Assembly (NCBI GenBank): GCA_035938265.1
Contig: DASZHA010000040.1
Location: 1 to 61,204, forward strand
DNA from: DASZHA01 sp035938265
GTDB lineage: Bacteria > Chloroflexota > Dormibacteria > DASZGP01
Direction of reading: 5' to 3'
Length of the DNA stretch: 61,204 nt
The notes beneath the pieces are model-generated. The model was not told where the DNA came from and searched no databases. It worked only from the letters and a program-made list of their open reading frames with translations. How positions within the stretch are numbered: the first letter of the stretch is position 1; each line of letters opens with the position of its first letter. The position numbers and the translations under genes are program-made. Of this stretch, positions 1 through 8,199 are shown one piece after another.

Positions 1-527
1 TCGCCGGCCGCCCGGAAGACGGGGTCGACCGACGGCGGCACCGCGACCACGCGGTCGGCGGGCACTCCGTAGGTCGCAATGACCTCGTCGCGGACGTAGT
101 TGCTGACGGTCAGGATCCGCCGTGCCGTCCTGGCCGCGTGCCGGGCCTGGGTGCGAAACACCATGCGTTTCGCCGCCGAGAGCCACTCCGGGTGGTGCTC
201 GAAGCTCAGGTCATGGATGGTCACAACCATCGGCACCGGCTGGCGATAGGGCAGCCCATAGAAGGGGCAGTGGAAGACGCCGTCGAAGCCGCGCAGCGCG
301 GCCGGCACCGCCAGCTGCAGCCAGGCTGCGCCGGTGGGAAGAGGTGCCCGCAGAAACCGGGCGCGAGCCTCAGGCGGAATGTCGGCGTTGAGTCGGGGTG
401 AGAGTCGCTCATCCAGCAGGACCTGCATGTCCGCCCGGGCAACGAGGAAGGGCAGGATGTTGGCCACCGCCCGGCCAACCCCACCGACCGCGCCCTGGAG
501 GGTTCGGCCGTCCAGCGCCACCCGCAC
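1..527 (-). CDS. Glycosyltransferase family 4, C-terminal part cut by the window edge
   Basis: Translation of the minus strand from a GTG at 527 gives VRVALDGRTLQGAVGGVGRA, the typical GT4 N-terminus with a glycine-rich acceptor loop. It continues with VVTIHDLSFEHHPEW and RRILTVSNYVRDEV, the inter-domain region of mannosyl/rhamnosyl-type GT4 enzymes. The donor-binding C-terminal domain with the E-x7-E motif lies beyond base 1, so only about 175 residues are visible. The start is 4 bp downstream of the stop of the preceding GT4 gene, so it is the distal gene of the same minus-strand polysaccharide operon. Likely role: transfer of an activated sugar to a lipid-linked glycan at the cytoplasmic face of the membrane. 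Donor and acceptor cannot be read from the sequence. Confidence 0.85.
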   Translation of the reverse strand, partial: MRVALDGRTLQGAVGGVGRAVANILPFLVARADMQVLLDERLSPRLNADIPPEARARFLRAPLPTGAAWLQLAVPAALRGFDGVFHCPFYGLPYRQPVPMVVTIHDLSFEHHPEWLSAAKRMVFRTQARHAARTARRILTVSNYVRDEVIATYGVPADRVVAVPPSVDPVFRAAG

Positions 528-530
528 CGG

Positions 531-1667
531 TCAGGCCGAGGACAGCCCGGCGGCCAGCCGGTAGACGTCGACGAGACGGTCGGTGCATCGGGCCCAGGTC
601 CAGGCGCGGGCGGCGGCCAGCCCGGCCTCCACCATACGGCGGCGCCGGTCGAGGTCGGTGAGCACCTCCGCAAGCCCACCCGCCAGGGCGTCGGCATCGC
701 CCGGGGTCACCAGCCGGAGGGCGCCCGACCCGATCTCGCGAGCCGAAGGTGTGTCGCTGGCGACCACCGGAACGCCAAAGGTCATGGCCTCCAGCACCGG
801 GAAGCCGAAGCCCTCAGCGAGGCTGGGCTGGCAGACGAGCGCGGCGCCACGATACAGGCGGGCAAGGGTCTCATCGGCGACGCCGCCGAGGAAGCGGATT
901 CGCCCGCCGCTATCAAGCTCGGTGACCCGCTCGCGGATGCTTGCCCCACGCCAGCCGTCGGGGCCGGCGACGAGGACCGTGGGAGCATCGCGGACCCTGC
1001 TCATGGCGATGGCGAGCAGGTCATACGCCTTGCGCGGCTCGATCACTCCGACGGCGAGGATGTAGGGCGCGGCGCTGCCGGCCTCCGGGCCCGGCGGCTG
1101 GTCAGCCCCCGCCGCCGACTCGAGCCCCGGACCGAAGGGGGTGACCAGGACGCGCCTGGGGTCGAGCTCACCGACCTCGACAACCTGGGCGGCGGTTGCC
1201 GTGCAGCTGGTCACGACAGCGGCGGCCTGCCGGGCGGCACGGAGCTGGTCCTGCTGGTATCGGCGGGCATGCGGTGGGAACAGATCCGGGTGGGTGATGG
1301 CCATGACGTCGTGGATGGTCATCACCAGGGGTCGCCGCGTCGGCGGTGGCTGCAGGTCGATCGAGTGGACAACGTCGACGTCCCCAGTGATCGCCTCGGC
1401 CCGCGGCACCCCCAGGGTGCGCCAGCTGAAATGAAGCACGCGCAGTGGCACCGGCAGCCGCCGCATCGCGGCTTCTGGCGCCGCCCCTCGACCGGCCCCA
1501 AACGCCGCCAGCTCCACGTCCTGGCGCTCCCGCAGGTGCCGCCAGGTTGCCAGGGCGTAGGCGCGCACACCGCCCGCGCTGACGATGGCGGGCGAGAGGT
1601 CGAGGGCGACCCGGAGCGCGGGCGCCTTCGCGGGCTGCCTGGCTACGTCAGCTGCCGCCAGCGTCAC
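531..1667 (-). CDS. Glycosyltransferase family 4
   Basis: A 378-residue GT-B fold enzyme. The N-terminal acceptor domain reads LRVALDLSPAIVSAGGVRAY, followed by VVHSIDL and LVMTIHDVMAITHPDLFPP. The donor domain carries PYILAVGVIEPRKAYDLL and the E-x7-E nucleotide-sugar motif EGFGFPVLE (residues 285-293). The GTG at 1667 is chosen because the conserved part begins about 15 residues later; it overlaps the FkbM-like gene by 20 bp, consistent with translational coupling. The reading frame stays open upstream, but that part has no GT similarity. Retaining-type sugar transfer in an envelope polysaccharide pathway is inferred from family and operon; the sugar is unknown. Confidence 0.9.
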   Translation of the reverse strand: MTLAAADVARQPAKAPALRVALDLSPAIVSAGGVRAYALATWRHLRERQDVELAAFGAGRGAAPEAAMRRLPVPLRVLHFSWRTLGVPRAEAITGDVDVVHSIDLQPPPTRRPLVMTIHDVMAITHPDLFPPHARRYQQDQLRAARQAAAVVTSCTATAAQVVEVGELDPRRVLVTPFGPGLESAAGADQPPGPEAGSAAPYILAVGVIEPRKAYDLLAIAMSRVRDAPTVLVAGPDGWRGASIRERVTELDSGGRIRFLGGVADETLARLYRGAALVCQPSLAEGFGFPVLEAMTFGVPVVASDTPSAREIGSGALRLVTPGDADALAGGLAEVLTDLDRRRRMVEAGLAAARAWTWARCTDRLVDVYRLAAGLSSA

Positions 1668-2388
1668 TGAGTCCGGCCGGCTCAGCGGCGCGCTGCACGG
1701 CCACCAGCCAGCGATTGTGGGCCATCGGCCGGGACTCGCGTAGCCACCGGCGCCGTTCCACGACCAGCACCCGGTAGCCATGATCCTCGAGGACCTCGCG
1801 GCACTCATCCTCCAAGGCCTCCGAGTGAGTCTCCAGGACCACCGCGGGATGATGCCGGCGGAGCAGCTCACGCCCCCCCGCCAGGACCTCGATCTCCTCG
1901 CCCTCAACGTCGATCTTGAGCAGCGACGGGATTGGGAACCTGGCGCTGGTGACCAGGTCGTCCAGGGCCACCGTCGAATCGCCGCCGCGACCGACGCGGC
2001 TCCGCTCCAGCTGGATCCTGGGCCGCAGCTCAGGGTTCAGCGCGAGGTTGGTCCTGAAGCGCTCGGCGATGCCCGGGTCGGCCTCGAACGCCACCACCTC
2101 GCCCCCCGACCGGCGCGCAATCGCGAGGCTGTCATAGCCGATAGCGGCCCCGACGTCGTAGGCGGTCCCAGCTCCACGGCACAGCCGGCCGAGGTGCGAG
2201 TCGAGCTCGTGCTCGTAGAGCCCGACCGCCAGCATCAGCTCGTGCGAGAGGTCAAGCTGGAGGCGGACGCCGCGCCCCAGGCCAAAGGGCACTCGGACCA
2301 CCCGCGTCCCCGCGCGCGCAGCCAGAGCCTTGATGGTGCGACGGATGCGTCCACCGGCCATCGTCGCCGGTTGTTCGACATCAGACAC
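1648..2388 (-). CDS. FkbM family SAM-dependent methyltransferase
   Basis: A 246-residue protein with the FkbM-type Rossmann methyltransferase signature. The SAM-binding loop DVGAAIGYDSLAIA is at about residues 78-91, the ribose-binding acidic residue lies in FEADP (101-105), and SLLKIDVEGEEIEVLAGG starts near residue 155. FkbM-family enzymes O-methylate sugars or polyketides; inside a glycosyltransferase operon the likely substrate is a hydroxyl of a surface glycan. It overlaps the membrane polymerase gene upstream by 8 bp and the GT4 gene downstream by 20 bp, so it is central to a tightly coupled operon. The exact acceptor position is not inferable. Confidence 0.88.
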   Translation of the reverse strand: MSDVEQPATMAGGRIRRTIKALAARAGTRVVRVPFGLGRGVRLQLDLSHELMLAVGLYEHELDSHLGRLCRGAGTAYDVGAAIGYDSLAIARRSGGEVVAFEADPGIAERFRTNLALNPELRPRIQLERSRVGRGGDSTVALDDLVTSARFPIPSLLKIDVEGEEIEVLAGGRELLRRHHPAVVLETHSEALEDECREVLEDHGYRVLVVERRRWLRESRPMAHNRWLVAVQRAAEPAGLSDAGGS

Positions 2389-3895
2389 GCGCCCGGCGGG
2401 GACCTCGCCAACGCGGCCCCACGACCACTTCGGTGGCGGCGACCTCTGTGGGAGCCTCCGCCTCGGGCGCCACCAGGGGCACCGCCAGCGCCAGGCCGAT
2501 AAGGGTCCACAGTGAATAAGAGACGACCTGGTCGCCGTAGACCCTCAGGACAACCCCGACCACGCTCAGGCCGGCGGCCGCCACCATGGCCTCCATGGCC
2601 AGCGGGTTGCTCTCCCTGGTCCGTCGCCAGAGCTCCGCCAGGCAGAGCCACAGGAGGGCGATGAACAGCAGCATCCCCAAGACACCGATCTCCAGTCCGA
2701 CCTGGAAGTACCAGCTCTCCGCCGTGATGGAGGCGGCGTCAGAAAGCCTCTGCGACGCCAGCCCGCCCCCGGTGGCCAGGCCGCTCCCGCCCGGGTGGGC
2801 CAGCAGCAGCGCCATGTCGGTGCTCAGCTGCTCGAGGTGCCCCTGGGTGCTGGTGGCGCCGGTGTCGATGGCATCAGACAGGTGGGAGCCCAATGCCACC
2901 GCGCTGGCCACCGGCCAGAGGATGCCCGCGGCCAGCAGCATCCCTCCCATCCGCCGGGTGCTTCGCCGGCCCAGCACGAGCGCCACCAGCAGCATCAGTG
3001 GCATTGCGGTGATGGCGCTGCGAGTTAGGGTGAGCAGGACCCCCGCGGCGCACACGATCCCCAGGACAACCTCGAAGCGGCGGGCCCGACCGCTCACCAC
3101 CCGCCCGATGATGATGCCGACCGGGATCAGCAGGTAGAACGCCAGGCTGAGCGGGTTCAAGAACAGCGAACCGGTACGAATGAACTCCTGGTCGCCGAGA
3201 TGTCCGATTTCTGCCCCCGGGATACGCGCGATGTTGAAGACCTGTTCCTGGTATTCCTGCAGCCCTGACGCCGAGATCCACGCAGACCACCCGGCGTTAT
3301 CGAAGTGGTCCCAGAAGGCCAGGCCCCCCAGCACAGCGCCGGCCGCCAGCAGGGTAACCACCAGCCGCGGACCCAGGCGTTCCCCCAGGGGCAGATGACG
3401 TGCCGCCAGGAACAAGAACAGGTAGGAGGCGATCTCGCGGGCGCCCAGCAGCCGCGCATACAACGACGGCCCCAAGGGCAGAACGATGTAGAGAGCGGTC
3501 AAAAGGATGAAGGCGATGGTGATGTTGTCGATCGCCGTGCGGCGGTGCATTCCCGAAACAAGCACCTTGGCGCCGAGGCTGATGACCACCACCTCCTTCC
3601 AAAAACGGAGCGGAGCGAGGATGGAGACTGGCACCCCCCAGACCAGCAGACGCCCGAAGATGGTGGGGTAGAAGGGCATCAGCGCGGCAAGGCCGAGCAG
3701 GCCCAGGTCGGGACGCCGCCACACTATGGAGGCAAGCACGCCGGCGAGGCCCAGTCCGATGATCAAGGTGGCGGCGTCAGGTTGCTGCGCCGAGGTGTAG
3801 CCCATCACCGTGCCCACGACCATTGCCCCGAGGATCAGCCCCAGGACGACCAGGTCCGGGCGGACCCGGCCGTCGCGCCGGATGAGCCCCATCAC
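2381..3895 (-). CDS. O-antigen ligase/polymerase-like (Wzy/WaaL type) membrane protein
   Basis: A 504-residue polytopic membrane protein. Hydrophobic segments run from about residue 15 to 450, with a large polar loop near the middle (around LGDQEFIRTGSLFLNPLSL). The arrangement of many transmembrane helices with one long periplasm-type loop and RSAITAMPLMLLVALVLGRR matches the O-antigen ligase (Wzy_C) superfamily. Such proteins polymerise or ligate lipid-linked glycan repeat units on the outer face of the membrane. It is embedded between a GT4 (4 bp overlap) and an FkbM methyltransferase (8 bp overlap), which supports a polysaccharide polymerase. Polymerase versus ligase cannot be separated from sequence alone. 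Confidence 0.82.
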   Translation of the reverse strand: MMGLIRRDGRVRPDLVVLGLILGAMVVGTVMGYTSAQQPDAATLIIGLGLAGVLASIVWRRPDLGLLGLAALMPFYPTIFGRLLVWGVPVSILAPLRFWKEVVVISLGAKVLVSGMHRRTAIDNITIAFILLTALYIVLPLGPSLYARLLGAREIASYLFLFLAARHLPLGERLGPRLVVTLLAAGAVLGGLAFWDHFDNAGWSAWISASGLQEYQEQVFNIARIPGAEIGHLGDQEFIRTGSLFLNPLSLAFYLLIPVGIIIGRVVSGRARRFEVVLGIVCAAGVLLTLTRSAITAMPLMLLVALVLGRRSTRRMGGMLLAAGILWPVASAVALGSHLSDAIDTGATSTQGHLEQLSTDMALLLAHPGGSGLATGGGLASQRLSDAASITAESWYFQVGLEIGVLGMLLFIALLWLCLAELWRRTRESNPLAMEAMVAAAGLSVVGVVLRVYGDQVVSYSLWTLIGLALAVPLVAPEAEAPTEVAATEVVVGPRWRGPRRARV

Positions 3896-4965
3896 GCCGC
3901 CACCTCGAGGTACAGCCGGATGTGCCTCTCCGCGCTTCGTCGCCAGTCGAAGGCCTGGGCGCGGCGCAAGCCGCTTTCAGACAGGGCCAACCATCGAGAC
4001 TGGTCCCGCAGCAGCGCCAGGATCTCTTCGGTCATAGCGGACACGTTGCCATCTGGCACGATGACGCCACCGTCGCCAACAACCTCGGGAATGGCGGTGT
4101 TGTCGAATCCCACAACGGGAACACCGCTGGCCATCGCCTCGACCAAGGGAAGGCCGAACCCTTCCATGTGACTGGTCACGACCAGCGCCGAAGCTCCCTG
4201 GTACACACGCGCCAAGTGCTGTTCGGGTACGTAGTCAAGGAGATCAATACGCTCCGACGCGCCTGACTCGGCAACCAGTCGTTCCACCTGAGGGCGAACC
4301 CAGGCCGCGAGGCGCCCGACAACCTTGAGGCGGTGCGGCAGACCCGCGGACCGTAGGTGTGACGCGACCTGGAAAGCCTCCGGATAGCCTTTCCACGGGC
4401 CGTACTCGCTGACCATAAGGATGTACGGGTCACCCTCGTCGCGCACCGAGGGCTCCGGGCGAAAGCGAGCGTCGACACCATGATGAACAGCATGTACCTG
4501 GCCCGGGTCACAGCCGAGGAGCTCGACCACTACACGTCGGGCATATTCTGACGGGGTGATGATCGCCGCGGCGGAACAAATCCGCGTAGCCAACCTCCGC
4601 CAGCGCTCCCGGTCGGCTACGAGGGAGGGGTGTTCGGTGGCGTCGTGCATGGTTTGAATCCAGGGTCGGTCCATCCGCCGAGGCGGCTCCTGCGACGGAC
4701 TGTGGTAGACGTCGAAACTCAACCGTCGTAGGTCGCCGGGAAGCCGTAACCGGTGTTCACGGCTCGCGAAGCGATTCGACAGGCGGCGACTGACACGCTC
4801 GGCACGGAGCCCCGTCGGCAGCGCGGTGTCGCCAGTCACCAGGACGGAGACGTCAAGGCCTGGCGGCGGCTGCATGTGGTCAACCAGCTGGCGGAGATAG
4901 ACGCCGATGCCGCGAAAGCGGTTGCCGTCGTACAGCGCCCGACCATCGATGAGGACCCGGGTCAC
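3892..4965 (-). CDS. Glycosyltransferase family 4
   Basis: A 357-residue GT-B glycosyltransferase. The N-terminus MTRVLIDGRALYDGNRFRG is the acceptor-domain start with a glycine-rich loop. FDVYHSPSQEPP and IQTMHDATEHPS follow, then PYILMVSEYGPWKGYPEAF at the start of the donor domain and the E-x7-E motif EGFGLPLVE (residues 268-276). The start is given by the conserved first strand. It is separated by 42 bp from the prenyltransferase gene upstream and overlaps the polymerase gene by 4 bp. By eye this gene is slightly less GC-rich than its neighbours, a weak hint of a different history. Family and operon support a role in envelope glycan assembly; specificity unknown. Confidence 0.9.
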   Translation of the reverse strand: MTRVLIDGRALYDGNRFRGIGVYLRQLVDHMQPPPGLDVSVLVTGDTALPTGLRAERVSRRLSNRFASREHRLRLPGDLRRLSFDVYHSPSQEPPRRMDRPWIQTMHDATEHPSLVADRERWRRLATRICSAAAIITPSEYARRVVVELLGCDPGQVHAVHHGVDARFRPEPSVRDEGDPYILMVSEYGPWKGYPEAFQVASHLRSAGLPHRLKVVGRLAAWVRPQVERLVAESGASERIDLLDYVPEQHLARVYQGASALVVTSHMEGFGLPLVEAMASGVPVVGFDNTAIPEVVGDGGVIVPDGNVSAMTEEILALLRDQSRWLALSESGLRRAQAFDWRRSAERHIRLYLEVAA

Positions 4966-5007
4966 ACCCAGAGTGTATTTGGCGCGGGGCTTCGCGCCGC
5001 CAAGCGG

Positions 5008-5958
5008 CTATATGGTGATCGGCTGAAGCAGGTGCGTGTGGTAGTGCAGGACCACGGCGGCAACAGCCGCAAAACCCACGACCAGCACCAGGATCACGCG
5101 GTCGCTCACCAGGAGCTCGTCTGGAGGCCGGTCCGCGGTATGGCTGATCTGCAGGTAGCGGAGGATTCCAACCAGGACCAGCGGCCATGTCAGGATCATG
5201 TCGCTTGAATTGAGGCGGCTGCTGATGCTGACGGCATAGATCGCGTATAGCACGATGATGCTGGCCGCCAGGACCGATAGCAGCTGGTCCAGCATCGCCA
5301 CGGAGTAGATGCGCAAGCTCCTCCGCACCATGCCGAAGTCCTCGCCGAGGAGCGACAGCTCGGCGCGTCGCTTTCCAAATCCCAACATCACCGCCAGCAG
5401 CAGGGTGAGGGCCAGGAACCACGGGGACATGGGGACGTGGCTTGCTGCCGCCCCGGCGATGGCCCGCAGGACGAACCCCACCGCGATGATGAAGACGTCC
5501 AGCGGTGCCTGGGAACGGCCCCAGTGGGAGTAGACGATCATCAGGGCGACGTAGATCAGGATCAGGACAGCGACCGCAGGCGCAGCCAGGTAGCCGACCG
5601 CGACCGCTGCCAGGGCCAGGATCACCGCGACGGCCACCGCGGTGCGACCGCCAACCTCGCCGCTGGCGATTGGGCGGCTGCGCTTCAGCGGGTGAGCGCG
5701 GTCGACCTCGGCGTCCAGGAGGTCGTTGTAAACGTAGCCGGCGCTGCTCACCAGGCAGAAGGCGGCAACCGCCAGCAGCGTGTGGCCCAGCACGTCGGGT
5801 CGGGTCAGCTCGGCGGCAAAGAGCGGGGCCGCCAGGACAAGAAGGTTCTTGGTCCACTGACGCGGCCGAAGCAGCGTCCATACGGCAAACGACGTGCGCC
5901 ACCAGGTGCGCCGATCAGTCGTTTGCTGGCTCGATCCAGCCACGGTCCGAGGTTGCAC
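5008..5958 (-). CDS. Decaprenyl-phosphate phosphoribosyltransferase-like UbiA-family prenyltransferase
   Basis: A 316-residue UbiA-superfamily membrane protein. LLRPRQWTKNLLVLAAPLFA (29-48) and the Mg/diphosphate motif NDLLDAEVDRAHPLKRSRPI (78-97) closely resemble actinobacterial DPPR synthase (Rv3806c type), which moves 5-phosphoribose from PRPP to decaprenyl phosphate. A second conserved block is DVFIIAVGFVLRAIAGA. About eight or nine hydrophobic segments are visible. It diverges from dprE1-dprE2, whose products complete conversion of polyprenyl-phosphoryl ribose to the arabinose donor; that linkage makes DPPR synthase much more likely than a quinone or heme prenyltransferase. The dedicated phosphatase of the pathway is not in the window. 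Confidence 0.87.
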   Translation of the reverse strand: MQPRTVAGSSQQTTDRRTWWRTSFAVWTLLRPRQWTKNLLVLAAPLFAAELTRPDVLGHTLLAVAAFCLVSSAGYVYNDLLDAEVDRAHPLKRSRPIASGEVGGRTAVAVAVILALAAVAVGYLAAPAVAVLILIYVALMIVYSHWGRSQAPLDVFIIAVGFVLRAIAGAAASHVPMSPWFLALTLLLAVMLGFGKRRAELSLLGEDFGMVRRSLRIYSVAMLDQLLSVLAASIIVLYAIYAVSISSRLNSSDMILTWPLVLVGILRYLQISHTADRPPDELLVSDRVILVLVVGFAAVAAVVLHYHTHLLQPITI

Positions 5959-6008
5959 GACGTCAGCGTAACGCTCAGAAGCACGCCGGGCATCTTAGAG
6001 TTGGCGGG

Positions 6009-7391
6009 TTGAAGACCTCGATCGTGGACACGCATCAACAATTGACGGGGTGGGGCCGCACAGCGCCCACCCTGGCCGACGTGCGCCGCCCCCAGCGTGC
6101 CGATGAGATCGCCGCTCTGCTGAGCCAGGCACCCTCCCGAGGCGCGATTCCGAGAGGGCTCGGACGAAGCTACGGCGACGCTGCCCAGAACGGAGGTGGG
6201 CTGGTCATCGAGACCGGGGAGCTGGATGACATCCTGGAGTTCGATCCAGAGCAGGGCGTGGCCACCGGGAAGTCGGGTCTGAGCCTCGCCGCGTTGATTC
6301 GTGCGGTCCTGCCCCATGGGTGGTTCATCCCGGTCAGCCCGGGGACACGGCAGGTAACCCTGGGTGGCGCCGTGGCCGCCGATGTGCACGGCAAGAACCA
6401 GCACCGAGACGGCAATTTCTGCGACCACGTCGAGGCGGTCGAGCTGCACAGCCCGGCGCGCGCGGCCACCATCACGCGCGATTCGGATGCCGACGTCTTC
6501 GGGGCGACAGCCGGCGGCATGGGGCTCACCGGGGTCATCAGCACCGTCCGGCTTCGGCTCATGCGGGTCGAGACCGCCTGGATGGTCGCCCGCGTTCGTC
6601 GACTCCCGAACCTTGAGGCACTGCTCGTCGAGATGACCGACCTGGACGACAGGTTCCAGTACTCGGTGGCGTGGGTCGACTGCCGGGCGCGCGGGCGCAA
6701 CCAGGTGCGGGCGGTCCTAACCCTGGGAGGCCACGCCCAGATGGATGACCTCGATCCCAGGAGACGACGCCAGGACCCGCTGAGATACCGCGACAGCACA
6801 TGGATGACGGTCCCCTGGGAGCTGCCCTCGGGTGTGCTCAATCCCGCCAGCCTGGCGGCCTTCAACGAGGTTGTGTATCGGCGAGCGCCGGCGACCGCCC
6901 GGACGGGATTGACGGGCATTGGCCCCTTCTTCTACCCGCTGGACGTGGTCTCGGGTTGGAACCGCGTCTACGGCAAACGCGGGTTCCTGCAATACCAGTT
7001 CGTCGTCCCATTCGGGGCTGAACAGGTCCTTCGTGAGGCGCTGGACATGCTCAGCCAGGCCGGGTCGCCGCCCAGCCTGTCGGTCCTCAAAAGGTTCGGC
7101 CGAACGGCATTCGGGCACCTCGGTTTCCCGATGCCCGGTTGGACGTTTGCGCTGGACGTCCCGGTTGGGGGTGGCGACCTCGACCGCGCTCTTTGCAGCC
7201 TGGATGAGAAAGTGGCCCAGGCCGGAGGTCGGGTCTACCTGGCCAAGGACTCCCGGCTGCGTCGCGAGCTGCTGCCCGTGATGTACCCGCGGCTTGCCGA
7301 ATGGCGCGCGATCCAGGCGGAGCTCGACCCCGGCGGCGTCCTTCAGTCCGACCTCAGCCGCAGGCTCGCCATGGTGCCGGCGCGGGGATGA
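6009..7391 (+). CDS. dprE1: Decaprenylphosphoryl-beta-D-ribose 2'-oxidase (DprE1-like)
   Basis: A 460-residue FAD enzyme of the VAO family from TTG 6009 (GTG 6024 is the alternative; the open frame further upstream has no similarity). LTGWGRTAPT, the FAD loop RGLGRSYGDAAQNGGG (from residue 49), PGTRQVTLGGAVAADVHGKN and FLQYQFVVPFG align easily with mycobacterial DprE1. The catalytic lysine is kept in YLAKDSRLR (K412, equivalent to K418). The cysteine that benzothiazinones attack in Mycobacterium (C387) is alanine here, in GWTFALDVP (A381). DprE1 oxidises polyprenyl-phosphoryl ribose to the 2-keto form. The stop overlaps the dprE2 start by 4 bp (ATGA), as expected for a two-step epimerase pair. 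Confidence 0.95.
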   Translation: MKTSIVDTHQQLTGWGRTAPTLADVRRPQRADEIAALLSQAPSRGAIPRGLGRSYGDAAQNGGGLVIETGELDDILEFDPEQGVATGKSGLSLAALIRAVLPHGWFIPVSPGTRQVTLGGAVAADVHGKNQHRDGNFCDHVEAVELHSPARAATITRDSDADVFGATAGGMGLTGVISTVRLRLMRVETAWMVARVRRLPNLEALLVEMTDLDDRFQYSVAWVDCRARGRNQVRAVLTLGGHAQMDDLDPRRRRQDPLRYRDSTWMTVPWELPSGVLNPASLAAFNEVVYRRAPATARTGLTGIGPFFYPLDVVSGWNRVYGKRGFLQYQFVVPFGAEQVLREALDMLSQAGSPPSLSVLKRFGRTAFGHLGFPMPGWTFALDVPVGGGDLDRALCSLDEKVAQAGGRVYLAKDSRLRRELLPVMYPRLAEWRAIQAELDPGGVLQSDLSRRLAMVPARG

Positions 7392-8143
7392 ACTCACTGG
7401 TGCCAATCGAGTCGGTCCTAGTCCTGGGCGGAACTTCGGAGATCGGGGAGAGCACGGCGGCCGAGCTGGTCCGCCACGGCGCCCGCAGGATCGTCCTTGC
7501 GGGCCGGGACGTCGATGCCCTGCGGGAGGTGGGGGAGCGGCTGCGGGCGAATGGCGCCGGCCAGGTCGAGCTCATCGCCTTCGACGCCACCGCCACCGAG
7601 ACGCACGATGACGTGGTGCGGCGGGCGTTCTCGGACTTCGGCGACATCGACCTGGCCCTTATCGCATTCGGCATCCTGGGTGACCAGGAGATAGCGGAGC
7701 AGAGCGCGGCGGCGGCGCTCGAACTCGTCACCACCAATTTCGAGGGCGCGGTATCGGTCGCCATTCCGCTGGTTCGCGAGATGAGGCGGCAGGGCCATGG
7801 GCACATCGCGGTGCTGTCATCGGTGGCCGCGGAGAGACCGCGGCGGGCCAACTTCGTCTATGGCTCGTCGAAAGCCGGGCTGGACGCGTTCTTCCAGGGC
7901 CTGTCGGACAGCCTGGCCGGCAGTGGAGTCCACGTCATGGTGGTGCGGCCCGGCTTCGTCCACACCAAGATGACCGTCTCGTCGCCGCCGGCGCCACTGG
8001 CGACGACCCCCGAGGCGGTGGCTCGTGCCATCCGGCGCGGACTGGAGCGTGGCGCCGGGACGATATGGATCCCGGGCAAGCTTCGCTGGGTGATGAGTGG
8101 GATGCGCCATCTGCCGCGACCGCTCTTCCGCCGCATCACCTGA
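7388..8143 (+). CDS. dprE2: Decaprenylphosphoryl-2-keto-beta-D-erythro-pentose reductase (DprE2-like SDR)
   Basis: A 251-residue short-chain dehydrogenase. The nucleotide-binding loop VLVLGGTSEIGEST is at about residues 10-23, the catalytic serine is in AVLSSVAAERP (S144/S145), and the YxxxK pair is Y158/K162 in FVYGSSKAGLD. Length and the GGTSEIG form of the glycine motif match mycobacterial DprE2 (254 residues). The partner DprE1 is encoded immediately upstream with a 4 bp overlap, so this enzyme probably reduces the keto intermediate to polyprenyl-phosphoryl arabinose using NAD(P)H. Reaction and partner are inferred from family and gene order. ATG 7388 fits both the coupling and the conserved N-terminus. 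Confidence 0.93.
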   Translation: MNSLVPIESVLVLGGTSEIGESTAAELVRHGARRIVLAGRDVDALREVGERLRANGAGQVELIAFDATATETHDDVVRRAFSDFGDIDLALIAFGILGDQEIAEQSAAAALELVTTNFEGAVSVAIPLVREMRRQGHGHIAVLSSVAAERPRRANFVYGSSKAGLDAFFQGLSDSLAGSGVHVMVVRPGFVHTKMTVSSPPAPLATTPEAVARAIRRGLERGAGTIWIPGKLRWVMSGMRHLPRPLFRRIT

Positions 8144-8199
8144 CCGGGGCGACGGTGTCCAAGACCGCACCCGCAGCCTCCAGGTCCGAGGGGCCCCGG

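Noticed and set aside
3892..4965. Horizontal transfer of this GT4 gene on the basis of composition
   Set aside because: It seems slightly less GC-rich by eye, but no measured statistic and no mobile-element boundary supports transfer.
5505..6008. Long open frame extending the DprE1 gene about 170 codons upstream
   Set aside because: It runs antisense through the prenyltransferase gene and shows no similarity; DprE1 homologues begin near LTGWGRTAP, just after TTG 6009.
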